Part shown: piece by piece, positions 35,201-44,200 of the stretch
Position numbering within the stretch: the first letter of the stretch is position 1
How the letters are laid out: each line of letters starts with the position of its first letter
The notes under the pieces: model-generated
The model's input: only the letters and a program-made list of their open reading frames with translations
Databases searched by the model: none
Told to the model about the DNA's origin: nothing
Translations under genes and position numbers: made by a program
Source of the DNA: Treponema sp.
GTDB lineage: Bacteria > Spirochaetota > Spirochaetia > Treponematales > Treponemataceae
Assembly: GCA_017551705.1 (NCBI GenBank)
Contig: JAFZLA010000059.1
Location: 1-58,739 of the forward strand
DNA length: 58,739 nt
Direction: 5' to 3'

Positions 35201-35483
35201 CATTGAGCGCTTGGTTCGTTCCACTGGACAGGCGGTTCTCACCGCGGCAAGCGACGAGCAGGCGGCGATGGAAGGCTACAACGGCCACGGCATTTTTACT
35301 TACGTTCTTTTGGAAGCGCTTAACGGCAAGGCCGACCGCAACAAAGACGGCTACTTGACGCTCAACGAGCTTGCAAGCTACATTGAGGAGCAGGTTCCGG
35401 AACTTTCATACAAAAAATGGGGCTACGAGCAAGTTCCCATGAAAGAATTGCGCAAGCAGGATTTCCCGCTTGTGGGAAAATAG
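32292..35483 (+). CDS. Exported beta-propeller protein with caspase-like (C14) domain
   Basis: A 1063-residue protein with a signal peptide ending at AWA. Residues 25-615 form WD40/propeller-like repeats (FSPDSKYLAAP, ISPDATYFAYA). A linker YTPEGYFNGSDGG ... LYRPDLVAAKL follows, then an Ig-like domain (about 695-810). The caspase-like domain spans 813-1040 with the dyad His 897 (VGHGT) and Cys 951 (DTCNSG). An EF-hand-like loop at 1015-1026 (DRNKDGYLTLNE) may bind calcium, as in metacaspases. Base composition changes sharply near 34150: the propeller half is AT-rich and the protease half GC-rich. AGGAG precedes the ATG. Activity in the periplasm is inferred from the signal peptide. Confidence 0.85.
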   Translation: MKKFCLVALCFWATVAWAKPELVVQEGNDGGVKYLKYSNDGKFIMAATMHEAKIYERKTGILVKSFSLGEFKDFSPDVKYIVSIDHDDRRIFLTNIETRKKIAIGEENDEISKTYSFSPDSKYLAAPNTDYIDIYDVETHKKNIILQKSGYYFHSQIAWSADCRYLSILASCKKDQTPSVNLVYDMKQNKIIKVCDGCKGKYALYLTAISPDATYFAYANSTEIYIESVFDSKISKKKFLMSKEYGDKPRGLIFSHDGKKVYALKEMQFVEYDVENEKMYNQNRNFSAFSIAFSPYNADEIAIGAYQNIEIRCMNSLKQKEKISGVSHWGCIYQNTAKEVFFVSDAAGEETALFAQDFSKMPQSENLTKDVAASGLAFTEVGLYYSDYENKKIVLRDIESGQEKTILHKVAAEKIIGSPDGSLLAIYDNEKKETYVYDVKKKKKMHVFGVETGFTIMFSKFSIFDSYIFFYGNDGSQMVYDVKQNKTVLIEKNINWASFSFDEKYFAFYKDAGDYGNEKVYIYSTDNWRVVKTLETRDACFFYPFFSLNNRYVGMHEVDVNTGEIFISVYSVSAWGLIKKIPVSEVEVVCFFNEDCSKIITLGGAGIVHCYSVETGELLTSTMGDANGDWLTYTPEGYFNGSDGGISKFVHLVDGMKVSELGQYAQVLYRPDLVAAKLQGKDISNEAKGVSFSELVVTGEPPLVKFVDTPSTSASRDVTVNFTVQDQGGGIGSVYIKLNGKAIQLAEGSRKLSLEGGAANSANKQGAASFLYSQPVTLQNGDNAIEAYATNSAGKIESLHAATKISWQGKSDKPNLYVLSVGVNKYRDKSLWLQYSVADAEAVSKTFGGQKKSLYQNIYTHELFDGDVTKEGLAAQFAELAPKVKADDVFILFIVGHGTTSQKTGDYYFIPSNFRYTDADAIISQGVSKDDILKYMSSIKAGKTLIMLDTCNSGAFVSDKSMRGFVEKSAIERLVRSTGQAVLTAASDEQAAMEGYNGHGIFTYVLLEALNGKADRNKDGYLTLNELASYIEEQVPELSYKKWGYEQVPMKELRKQDFPLVGK

Positions 35484-35489
35484 CCAAAA

Positions 35490-35560
35490 TTCAGACAAAA
35501 TTGGCACCGAAAAGTCAAGGAATTTGGACTAAAATGGCACCGAAAGATCGAGAAAACTGT
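35490..35560 (+). repeat. Short imperfect tandem repeat
   Basis: Two units of about 37 bases share AAAATTGGCACCGAAAAG / AAAATGGCACCGAAAGA. They follow the caspase-like gene. No function is evident. Confidence 0.4.
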
Positions 35561-35579
35561 TTTTCTCTAAAAAAAAAAT

Positions 35580-35608
35580 TTGCTTTATATCCAATTATAG
35601 TTTATAAT
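35580..35608 (+). promoter_or_regulatory. Promoter of the LPP20-like/DUF4384 pair
   Basis: TTGCTT, 17 bp, TATAAT. It leaves a leader of about 65 bases, which contains the hairpin at 35621. Confidence 0.65.
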
Positions 35609-35620
35609 TAGATTTATTGT

Positions 35621-35667
35621 AAAAAGTGCTGAGTGATTTTTATATGGAAGCATTCGGCGCTTTTTTT
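35621..35667 (+). terminator. Attenuator-like terminator in a leader
   Basis: AAAAAGTGCTGA pairs with TCGGCGCTTTTT (12 bp, two G-U) around 21 bases, followed by T. It lies between the promoter and the GGAGG of the LPP20-like gene. Confidence 0.55.
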
Positions 35668-35679
35668 ATTGGAGGATGC

Positions 35680-36693
35680 ATGAAAAAACTGCTTGTTTTC
35701 ATATTTTTAGGGGTTGCAGTCGCGTGCGCTTTTGGCCAGTCAAAGAAAGGTTCTGGCAAGGGATCCGCTCCGTCGTGGCTTACAAATCCCGAAAAAGATT
35801 TTCCTAAAAAGGAATACATAAGGGCCATCGGAGAGGGTGCCACCGAAAAGGCTGCCAAGGCCTCCGCTGTGGCCGAAATATCGATGTTCTTTGAGACAAA
35901 GACCGAGGTCGTGACGCAGGCGGTAAACAGGTCAAGCGAGATTGTTCAAGAAGACAAAAAGATGTTTTCTTCAAACAAGTCTTTTGCCCAAATCGTCAAC
36001 ATCAAGTCCAACGCCGATTTTTTTGGCGTCAACTTTACCGACCCCGTTTACGACTCAAAGAACGACAAGTACACGCTTTTGGCCTATCTCAAAAAAAGCG
36101 AGGCGGTCGAAATTTACAAGACAAGAATCGCGGCTTTGGTGGAATCTGTGGACACGCTTGTCGCTTACGCCAAAAAAGAGAGCGAGGCTTTTTTGGCCGC
36201 CGGAGCCTTGCTAAAGGCAAAGTCCTTTGCAACTTTGGCGGAACAATACATCAAGGCCGAGACTGTGATCGTTCCTTCTGACAGCGAAGGATACAAGGAC
36301 ACTCTCAAAAATCTTGCCAAGCTTGACGCGGACATCGCCTCCGTAAAAAAACATTTGACTTTTTCCATTGTCATGAACCCAAAGGACAAAAAGTTTGACC
36401 CGGTATTTTCTACAATTTGTTCCATTGTTGAAAAGAGGGGCATGGCTTATTCCTTGAACGGTTCAAAATATAAAATAGTTGTGGACATTTCCTGCCAGGA
36501 AGAGGAATACGACGCTGGTCCTTTTGTGCGCGCTTCCGCCGACATTCTTGTTGTCAACGGCGCCGGCAAAGGCCTTTACACATATTCCAAGGCATATCCG
36601 CGAGCGGGAAGCAAGACTTTGGACTTGGCCTACACAAGGGCCATTTATAAAATCAACCAAGACTTGGAAGAAAATTTTCTGAGCGACTACTAG
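35680..36693 (+). CDS. LPP20-like exported protein
   Basis: A 337-residue protein. The signal peptide ends near VAVACAFGQS; Cys may be lipidated, although the box is not ideal, so cleavage after FG is also possible. Residues 30-160 match the LPP20 lipoprotein domain: PSWLTNPEKDFPKKEYIRAIGEG, then AEISMFF and YTLLAYLKKSEA. LPP20 proteins are outer-envelope components of unclear function. The start at 35680 has GGAGG 5 bases upstream. The next gene follows after 14 bases. Its GC-rich composition resembles the core genes. Confidence 0.75.
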   Translation: MKKLLVFIFLGVAVACAFGQSKKGSGKGSAPSWLTNPEKDFPKKEYIRAIGEGATEKAAKASAVAEISMFFETKTEVVTQAVNRSSEIVQEDKKMFSSNKSFAQIVNIKSNADFFGVNFTDPVYDSKNDKYTLLAYLKKSEAVEIYKTRIAALVESVDTLVAYAKKESEAFLAAGALLKAKSFATLAEQYIKAETVIVPSDSEGYKDTLKNLAKLDADIASVKKHLTFSIVMNPKDKKFDPVFSTICSIVEKRGMAYSLNGSKYKIVVDISCQEEEYDAGPFVRASADILVVNGAGKGLYTYSKAYPRAGSKTLDLAYTRAIYKINQDLEENFLSDY

Positions 36694-36707
36694 AGGAGAA
36701 GAAAACT

Positions 36708-37706
36708 ATGAAAAAGAATTTTGCTTTTGTCGCGTTTGTTGCGGCGCTTTTTTGCGCGGGCTCGCTTTACGCCAAGGACCCCGAATTTGACGATGTGTTG
36801 AGAGGCTGCGCGGAGGAAATCTGCAAAGGCATTGACGGAAAGGTCAAGACAATTGCGGTTGTCGACGTCGAGACCGAATTTTGGGCCTTGTCTGACCATA
36901 TCGTTGACGAATTGAACCACTGGTTTGTCAGAAAGCTTGACAGCGTCAATGTTGTCACCCGCGACGAATTTGTCGCCGCCCTTACCCGCAACGAAATTGA
37001 CTACAACAGAAGCGGAGAGGTGACTGACGAGACTATGCAAGAGTTCGCGCGCTTGGGATACGACTGCATCGTCAAGGGAAACTTTAGCGACGTTGCCGGC
37101 GGCTACCAGCTTATCATCACGGCGCTCAACACGGAATCACTCAAGCAGTACGCTTCTTGGAAAGGCAAGCTCAAGGCCAAAGACCCCGACGTAAAATACT
37201 TGATTGAAAAGTCACAAAAGAGTCCGCGGCCTGTCGTAAAGATTAACAAGAAGACTGTGGTGCAAGACGGCGGCTCGGGACTTTTGGGACAGACAAGCGG
37301 AGGCGGCGCGGCGCTCAAGGCCAGCATAATTGACAAAAACGGAAACCCGGTGACAACTTTGCGCCCAAGAGACGTTATCCGCTTTAAGGTGGAATCTAAC
37401 AAGAACGCCTACTTGGCCATTTTGTGCATTGACGCAAAAGGCAAAGAAGAATGGCTGCCCATGGACAACAACTTTATCCGCGCCGGCGAAAGCCGCGTCT
37501 TTCCCGACTTGCAAGGCGCCGTCTTGCGCGTTGACGAAGGCATGTACGGCAACGAGAAGGTTGTTGTTTACGCGGCCAATTCACAAAGCGAGCTCCCCAA
37601 CCAAGGAACTGTCATGGGCGTAAAGTCCGGCACCCGCGGCCTTTCGTTGGGCGGAGGAAGCGCCACCGCCGAAACCGCCACAATCAACTACAAGATTGTA
37701 AAATAA
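36708..37706 (+). CDS. Exported CsgG/FlgO-like protein with DUF4384
   Basis: A 332-residue protein with a signal peptide ending at LYA. Residues 35-165 resemble the curli/FlgO-type nucleotide-free alpha/beta domain (KTIAVVDVETE, NVVTRDEFVAAL, YDCIVKGNFSD). Residues 215-300 match DUF4384 (LRPRDVIRFKVESNKNAYLAIL in outline, EWLPMDNNFIRAGE). DUF4384 is often attached to caspase-like or kinase domains in other bacteria, and here its gene lies between two caspase-like genes. GGAG precedes the ATG and a terminator follows. Its role is probably as an envelope scaffold. Confidence 0.75.
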   Translation: MKKNFAFVAFVAALFCAGSLYAKDPEFDDVLRGCAEEICKGIDGKVKTIAVVDVETEFWALSDHIVDELNHWFVRKLDSVNVVTRDEFVAALTRNEIDYNRSGEVTDETMQEFARLGYDCIVKGNFSDVAGGYQLIITALNTESLKQYASWKGKLKAKDPDVKYLIEKSQKSPRPVVKINKKTVVQDGGSGLLGQTSGGGAALKASIIDKNGNPVTTLRPRDVIRFKVESNKNAYLAILCIDAKGKEEWLPMDNNFIRAGESRVFPDLQGAVLRVDEGMYGNEKVVVYAANSQSELPNQGTVMGVKSGTRGLSLGGGSATAETATINYKIVK

Positions 37707-37736
37707 CAAATTTTTTCGCGATGTTTTTTGCGCAAG

Positions 37737-37760
37737 AGCCCCCTTTGCGGGGCTTTTGTT
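37737..37760 (+). terminator. Terminator after the DUF4384 gene
   Basis: AGCCCC pairs with GGGGCT around CTTTGC, followed by TTTTGTTTTG. Confidence 0.7.
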
Positions 37761-37789
37761 TTGTTTGGGGAATGAAGAAGGAGTTTTGT

Positions 37790-40700
37790 ATGAAGAAGAG
37801 AATTTTGCTGGTTGCGATGGCGATGATGTGCGCGGTGGGGGCTTTTTGTCAGACGCGAAAGCTGAATCTTGAAATGGATAAAAAGGATGCTGGGCAAGAA
37901 AGGACCGCGCAATCTTTTCAAAATATTAAGCTTGCCACTCAGGAAATGCACACCGGAAGAGTGGTCATCGTTAAGTATATAAGAGATGACAAAAACTATT
38001 TTACTGTGGCGGAGGAAACGAAATTATGGGACTCCGATACAGGGCTTCTTATAGAAACTTTTCCTTACGGGGAGCTCAATTATGTGGATATTTCACAGGA
38101 TGCAAAATACATTTCATATTGCGACAAAAATGACTTTACGTCATATATTTATGATATTTTTCAAAAGAAGGTGGTTTATTCAAATAAGAATAGGGGAAAG
38201 ATTGTTTTTTCGCCCGATAACACAACGTTTGCGCTTCTCCCTACTAGCAGCAAAGAAATATTTATATACGACTTAAAAACATTCAAGTTGTTAAGGACTA
38301 TAACATATAAAGTTTATGAATGGAAAGACATTGTGTTTAGCGATGATTCGACCTATCTGCTGGCTTATACAAGGACAGGGTCAAGCTTTAAGCATAATAT
38401 AGTCGCTGTGTGGAATATAAAGAACTTTAAGAATTGTTTTGTGTATTACCAGGACAAAGGCGACAAAAAAATTAGGGAGCTTGAAAACGCTTGCTTTAGT
38501 CATGACGGCCAGCATGTGGCATGGACTATGGATGACAATAATGTGTCTGTTTGCTCGATGAATGGTGTGTTGGAAAAATCATTTGTATGGAACACCAAGG
38601 CAAAAAGGCCTGCTAAAAAAGTGGGCGGTTTAAAATTTTCTAAAGATTCGAACAAGCTCCTTATAGCCGATGGCGACGATGAATTGTCGGAGTTGGATTA
38701 CACGACTCTCAAAATTACAAATAAAATTCGTCTTTCCGAAAATCTTTTTATGCCGAATAGCATTGGCGTGTCTAGAAAGCGAAATGAGTTTGTTGTTGGC
38801 GGGTATGGGCTGATGGCGACAGTGCCCGCGGATTTTTCTTCGATTATTCGCGCGGAGGAAAATAGTGGCGCTTATGGCATCGGCGTTTCGGATTATATAT
38901 TGTATTATGAATATGTAAAGACTGTTGTTACTGAAAATGGCAAAAAGCATGAAGTGTATAAAGAACATGTCGTCAATTGCAGTTCAGGGCAGTCTGAGAA
39001 TTTGTCGGAATGCTATGATTATAATTTTAATGATGATGCTGTTTGTGATAAAGGTCTGTATTACGTATATAATGGCTGCGTGTATTTTGTGGATTTTAAA
39101 ACAAAAGAACAAAGGTTAATCTTGAAAAATGTGTCTTTTGAGTCAGTTCGCCAACATATATATGTCAGTGAAAATGGTAAGATCCTTGTTTGGAAAGATA
39201 TTTCGACTAGAATGAATATATTTGATGTTGAAAAAAACAAAATGTTGCAGCCTTTGGAATTAAAATCATATTTTAATATTAAAAAAATCAGTCCGAGCGG
39301 CAAATATATTCATGTTGAAAGCAACGTAAAAAATATGCTGTATGAAGTTTCTTCTGGCAGGCTTATAAACGTGCCAAACAATGTCTATGAAAACGATTAT
39401 GAATTTTCCAAAGATGATTCGTTTTTTTGTCTCAAAAAAACAGAAGAGTGTTTTGTTTATAACACGGCGTCTTGGACAATTGAAAAGAAATTTAAGGTTT
39501 CTGATTTTAGAAGTTTTGATAAATTCTGTTTTTCGCATGACAACAGGCTTCTGGCTTTTACCGAGAGAGATATGAGCAATCATAACTTCCTTCATTTTAT
39601 GGATTTATCGTCTGGTCGGGTGATTAAAAAAATTGACTTGGAAAATGGAACGAATATCTATCAGGTAAATATAAGTTCTGATGATTCAAAATGCATTGTG
39701 AAATCAACGAGCGGTTTTTATGTGTATTCAGTGGCAACAGGGAGTTTGCTTGCGACAATTGTAGTCGGCGACAAAAACAATTGGCTTGCTTATACCCCTG
39801 AGGGGTATTTTGTGGGATCGCCCGACGGAATCAATAAACTTACACATCTTGTTGACGGCATGGAAGTCTACGAGCTTGGCCGAATGTATGAGGCTTTATA
39901 TCGTCCGGATCTTGTGGCTGCAAAGCTTGCTGGAAAAGATGTGGGAAAGCCGGTTCTTCAAGATGTTTTTGCAAGCGGAGATTCTCCTAAGGTTTGGTTT
40001 GCAAAAACGCCAAGTGTAATGTCGCGCAATGTCAAATTGGAATTCGCTGTTCAGGATACAGGCGGCGGCGTTGGATATGTTTATCTTTCTCATAATGGAA
40101 AAGTCATGCAGGTTTCAAATGGTGAAGAAAGCGTAAGGGGAAGAAAATACATTTATTCATGTGATGTAACTCTTGCAAGCGGTAATAATGTTTTTGAAGT
40201 TTACGCCGCGAATTCTATGAATAAAATTGAAAGCCGCCATGCGTCTATGTCTCTTAATTGGCAAGGAGAAAGCGGGGTGCCCAATCTTTATGTTCTTGCA
40301 ATGGGAATTAATGTTTATCATAACACTCCGAGCCTTAACTTGAATTATTCGGTTGCGGATACCAAAGGAATTGTTGAAACTTTTAAGACAACTCCTGGCG
40401 GACTTTATCAAACCGTGAATATTATGTCTTTGCTTGATTCTGAAGTGAACAAAACTAAAATCCAAAATGCGTTTGACGCTTTGTCTGCTAAGGTTCAGCC
40501 CGATGATATGTTTGTTTTGTATTTGGCGGGGCATGGTCTGAACCAGGGAGGCGAATATTATTATGTTCCCGCTGATTTTGAAATTAAAAGCGATGCGGAA
40601 ATTCCTCAAAAGATACCGATTTACGGCATTTCAAAGCATTTCTTGATTGAAAAAATGTCGGAAATAAAGGCTCTTAATACGGCCATACTTTTGGACACTT

Positions 40701-41197
40701 GCGATTCCGGCGCCTTTATATCAGGTGATGCGAATCTTGATTTGCTCGCTCAGAAAACCGCTCTTGAAAGATTTGCTCATACAAGCGGACAGGTTATTAT
40801 AACAGCTTCGGCTGGTTCTCAAGAAGCGCAAGAGGGATATAAGGGGCACGGGTTCTTTACATATACATTGATGAATGCGCTGTCAGGCGGGGCGAATTAT
40901 AATGGCGATGTAGGCATTTCTATAAAAGAAATATCAAGCTATGTAGAGAAGGAAGTGCCTGCCTTGTGCGCAAGGTTGAAGTTACAAACCCAAACGCCGT
41001 GGACCTCTCCTGCGCGCGCCGATTTTTTTGTTGTCGCTACAGGAAATAAAAAATCAGCTCCTTATTCGGTTCTTGTTCCTGACAGCGAGCCCGTGTTGGC
41101 AGAATGGGTTACAAAAACTGTTGATGACTCATATTCTGAAGCCAAGAATTCTGCTCTTGACAAGACAAAGACTTCTAAGTCTAAGAAAAAACGATAG
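37790..41197 (+). CDS. Second exported beta-propeller/caspase-like protein
   Basis: A 1135-residue paralogue of the protein at 32292. The start is at 37790 with AAGGAG upstream; earlier ATGs lie in or next to the terminator. The signal peptide ends near GAFCQ. Propeller repeats occupy about 40-650. The shared linker (YTPEGYFVGSPDG, LYRPDLVAAKL) and Ig-like domain follow, then the caspase-like domain with His 915 (AGHGL) and Cys 971 (DTCDSG). The EF-hand-like loop of the first paralogue is degenerate here (NYNGDVGISIKE). Unlike its sister the whole gene is AT-rich. A Lys/Ser-rich tail ends the protein. Both catalytic residues are present, so it is probably active. Confidence 0.85.
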   Translation: MKKRILLVAMAMMCAVGAFCQTRKLNLEMDKKDAGQERTAQSFQNIKLATQEMHTGRVVIVKYIRDDKNYFTVAEETKLWDSDTGLLIETFPYGELNYVDISQDAKYISYCDKNDFTSYIYDIFQKKVVYSNKNRGKIVFSPDNTTFALLPTSSKEIFIYDLKTFKLLRTITYKVYEWKDIVFSDDSTYLLAYTRTGSSFKHNIVAVWNIKNFKNCFVYYQDKGDKKIRELENACFSHDGQHVAWTMDDNNVSVCSMNGVLEKSFVWNTKAKRPAKKVGGLKFSKDSNKLLIADGDDELSELDYTTLKITNKIRLSENLFMPNSIGVSRKRNEFVVGGYGLMATVPADFSSIIRAEENSGAYGIGVSDYILYYEYVKTVVTENGKKHEVYKEHVVNCSSGQSENLSECYDYNFNDDAVCDKGLYYVYNGCVYFVDFKTKEQRLILKNVSFESVRQHIYVSENGKILVWKDISTRMNIFDVEKNKMLQPLELKSYFNIKKISPSGKYIHVESNVKNMLYEVSSGRLINVPNNVYENDYEFSKDDSFFCLKKTEECFVYNTASWTIEKKFKVSDFRSFDKFCFSHDNRLLAFTERDMSNHNFLHFMDLSSGRVIKKIDLENGTNIYQVNISSDDSKCIVKSTSGFYVYSVATGSLLATIVVGDKNNWLAYTPEGYFVGSPDGINKLTHLVDGMEVYELGRMYEALYRPDLVAAKLAGKDVGKPVLQDVFASGDSPKVWFAKTPSVMSRNVKLEFAVQDTGGGVGYVYLSHNGKVMQVSNGEESVRGRKYIYSCDVTLASGNNVFEVYAANSMNKIESRHASMSLNWQGESGVPNLYVLAMGINVYHNTPSLNLNYSVADTKGIVETFKTTPGGLYQTVNIMSLLDSEVNKTKIQNAFDALSAKVQPDDMFVLYLAGHGLNQGGEYYYVPADFEIKSDAEIPQKIPIYGISKHFLIEKMSEIKALNTAILLDTCDSGAFISGDANLDLLAQKTALERFAHTSGQVIITASAGSQEAQEGYKGHGFFTYTLMNALSGGANYNGDVGISIKEISSYVEKEVPALCARLKLQTQTPWTSPARADFFVVATGNKKSAPYSVLVPDSEPVLAEWVTKTVDDSYSEAKNSALDKTKTSKSKKKR

Positions 41198-41238
41198 TTG
41201 TTTTGTTTTGTTGGCGGGATTAATCTGGAGGATGCTTT

Positions 41239-44200
41239 ATGAAGAGAATTTTGTTTGTCGCTTTGGCGATGATGTGCGCGGTGGAAGTGTGGGCTGGATT
41301 AAATGTTGGGGATGGCAAAAAAAATGCTTCTACGCCAAGTTCGACTGCGCGGAGCGCTGGACAAAACTCGGAGCTTGACAGAAAAATCTCAGTACTAAAA
41401 AGCGATGACTTTTCCGAATCGCTAGATTGGCTAAATCAGTTGGAAAAGGAACTTAAGTCGCATTATAAAGAAGATGATTTTTTGTTTACCATTATCTATC
41501 ATAGAAAGGCTAATATTTATTCATCTGAATATCAGTACGATAAGTCGATTGCGGAAAGAAAAAAGATTGTCGACATTCTTGAAAAAAAAGCAGACCAAGA
41601 TAAAAATATCGCTGATGTTTTGCGCTCGATAGGGCTAGAGTATAGCGCGGCTGGAAATTATGCGGAATCTATAGAATTTCATAAAAAAGCGCTTGAGTTG
41701 TATAAAAGGCTTTTTGGCGACTATCATATAGATACCGCTTCTGAATACAACAACCTTGCAAGCGAATACAGTGAATTGGATAAATTTGACGAGGCTGAAA
41801 AATGTTATGAAAGGCTGCTTGATATAATTCAAAAAATTGACGGCGCAAACAGCGTTGATGTTGCTGTTACTTTGGGGAATGTGGGAGTTCTTTTTAATAA
41901 GAAAGGGGATTATGCCAAGGCTATTGAGTATTGGAGCGCGGCTTTAACTCTTCTTGAAAAATCGGCGCCTAACAGTTCGTTTGTAGCAAATTGCTATGAA
42001 TCTCTTGCTACAAATTATTCTTGTGTTGGAGATTATGACAAGGCTACGGCTTATTCATTAAAAGCATTGGATCTTGCCGAAAAGTCTTATGGCGCTGACA
42101 ATCCTGAAACGCGGCATTTTTATCTCTCGCATGCTTGCAATATTTTTGAGGACGCGCGGATAAATGCAAATGCCAGCGAATTGAACAAAGCGCTGGCGTA
42201 TTATAGCAAGGCGCTTGCGATAAGTTTAAAATATAAGTTTTACGACGACACATTTAGAATTACTTGCCAAGAATACGCCGCTTTGCTCATGGAATTTGGG
42301 CCTGGCGGTTGGGCTGAAGAACTAGCGCTTAGAGACATCTCGAGCGCTGAGTATAAAAAAATAGTCGACGGCCTTGTTAAAGTTATAAACGATTCTCTTC
42401 CTGCGGAGCAAGCAAAGTTTTTTTATCCCGAATATAATGGCGCTAAAAAGATAAATGACGGAGCCAGGCTTTTTTATAATTTCGCTCTTTATATTCGTCA
42501 GAATGTTGGCGGCGTAAAAGAAGACAATGTCATCGCTGAAATTTATCATTGCATTGCCGTCTCTTATGCGCGCGACGGCGATACGGCAAAGGCTAGGGAG
42601 TTTAATAAAAAATCGCTAGAAATAAAGAAGAAATTATTTGGAGAATTCCATCCTGAATGCGCTGGCATTTATTATGACGAAGGATATGAGGCGTATAATT
42701 CTGGAAATAAGAAGGCTGCCGTCGTTGAATGGAAAAAGGTTCTTAAGTCGTATGAAAATTCTCAAAATCATTCGTTGACTATAGACAGGGCCAAAGACTT
42801 TCTATTTTATGATTGCGGTGACAAGTCTTTTACTGGGCAGACAATCACGGCTGCATTGGCTTCTGCAGAGAAGTCTAGACTTGATTCTGACGCAAACAAA
42901 TCATTTATAATGAAGAAAGTTTTGCCGGTGTATTATTACGCGGTAAAATTTTCTGTTGAACAAAAAAGCGCGCCAAAAGTTTTTGAGTATTCTGAGCAGA
43001 TGAGAAGCCGAGCCTTTCTTGATCAAATGGGCATTGAAGAAGCGCTAAAATTAAAAGGAATCTCTGATTCGCAAAAAGAAAATGTTCGTTTGTTGTTGGG
43101 AGAAATAAATTCAGCTAAGAGAGATTTGGAAAAACAGAATTCGATTCCTCTGGCTGATCGTGACGCTCGGGTTTCAGCTGAAGCCGCAAGAAAACTATCT
43201 GAATCGGAAAAAAAACTCTCTGAGCTTGAAAACGAGATATCAAAAAAGATTCCCAAGTATGCGCAGCTTAGGAATCCTCAGGTAGTTTCTGCCGCGCAGG
43301 CTCAAGCTTGGTGTTCTTCGAATCGCGCGATTGTGGAATATGTTTTGTGGTCTGACGATTATTCTGGAGCGGGAAATGAAAAGTCAGCTAAGGATTCATA
43401 TTGCATAATCCTTTCAAAAACTGGAGTTAAAGCTTTAAAATTGGACAGCGCTTTTGATTATTCATCTTGCGTTAACGCGCTTAGGGAAAAAATAATATCT
43501 TGTGCGGATGAAAAAACTTTTGAAAAAGAAAGAAATGAGCTGTACGCCAGAATTTGTGAGCCAATTGTGTCTAATTTGCCAAAAGGCATAAATGAGCTTT
43601 TAATTGTTCCTGACGGAAATCTTGCCTTTTTGCCTTTTGATATTTTGCGCAAGAGCCCCTCGGGGAAAGATTTCGGCGAGTTCTATTCGATTGAGCTTTC
43701 ACCTTCTGTTTCTATAAGCTATTTGATTGACAAAACTTCAAAAAAAATGGGAAAGGCGCTTGCCTTTGGCGGCGCTTGGTATGACAATCGTCTTTCTGAA
43801 GCGCAGCATAGAAAAATGTTTGAAAATGCCGCGTCCAGTGTTAAAAATAATTCACGAAAGATTCAGATGGTGAACATTGGAACGGAAAATCTTTCAGCAA
43901 GCAAAAAGGATTATGTCGAGAGCGTAATAGCGAAAATAGGGATTGGCGGCTATCTTGCTTCTCTGGGAGCCAACTGGTCAAACTTGCCAGGGACATTGCA
44001 AGAAGTCCAAATGATTAAAACGAATGTTTTTGAGGATAATTCGATTGTTTTAAGAACTCAAGATCAGGTCACTGAAAGCGATGTCAAAAAACTTTCCGAC
44101 AGCGGACAGCTCTCAAAGTACCCGATTTTGCATTTTGCATGTCACGGATATTTTGACGAATATGTGCCGGAAGTTTGCAGTCTTGTTTTTTCTGAGGTTT

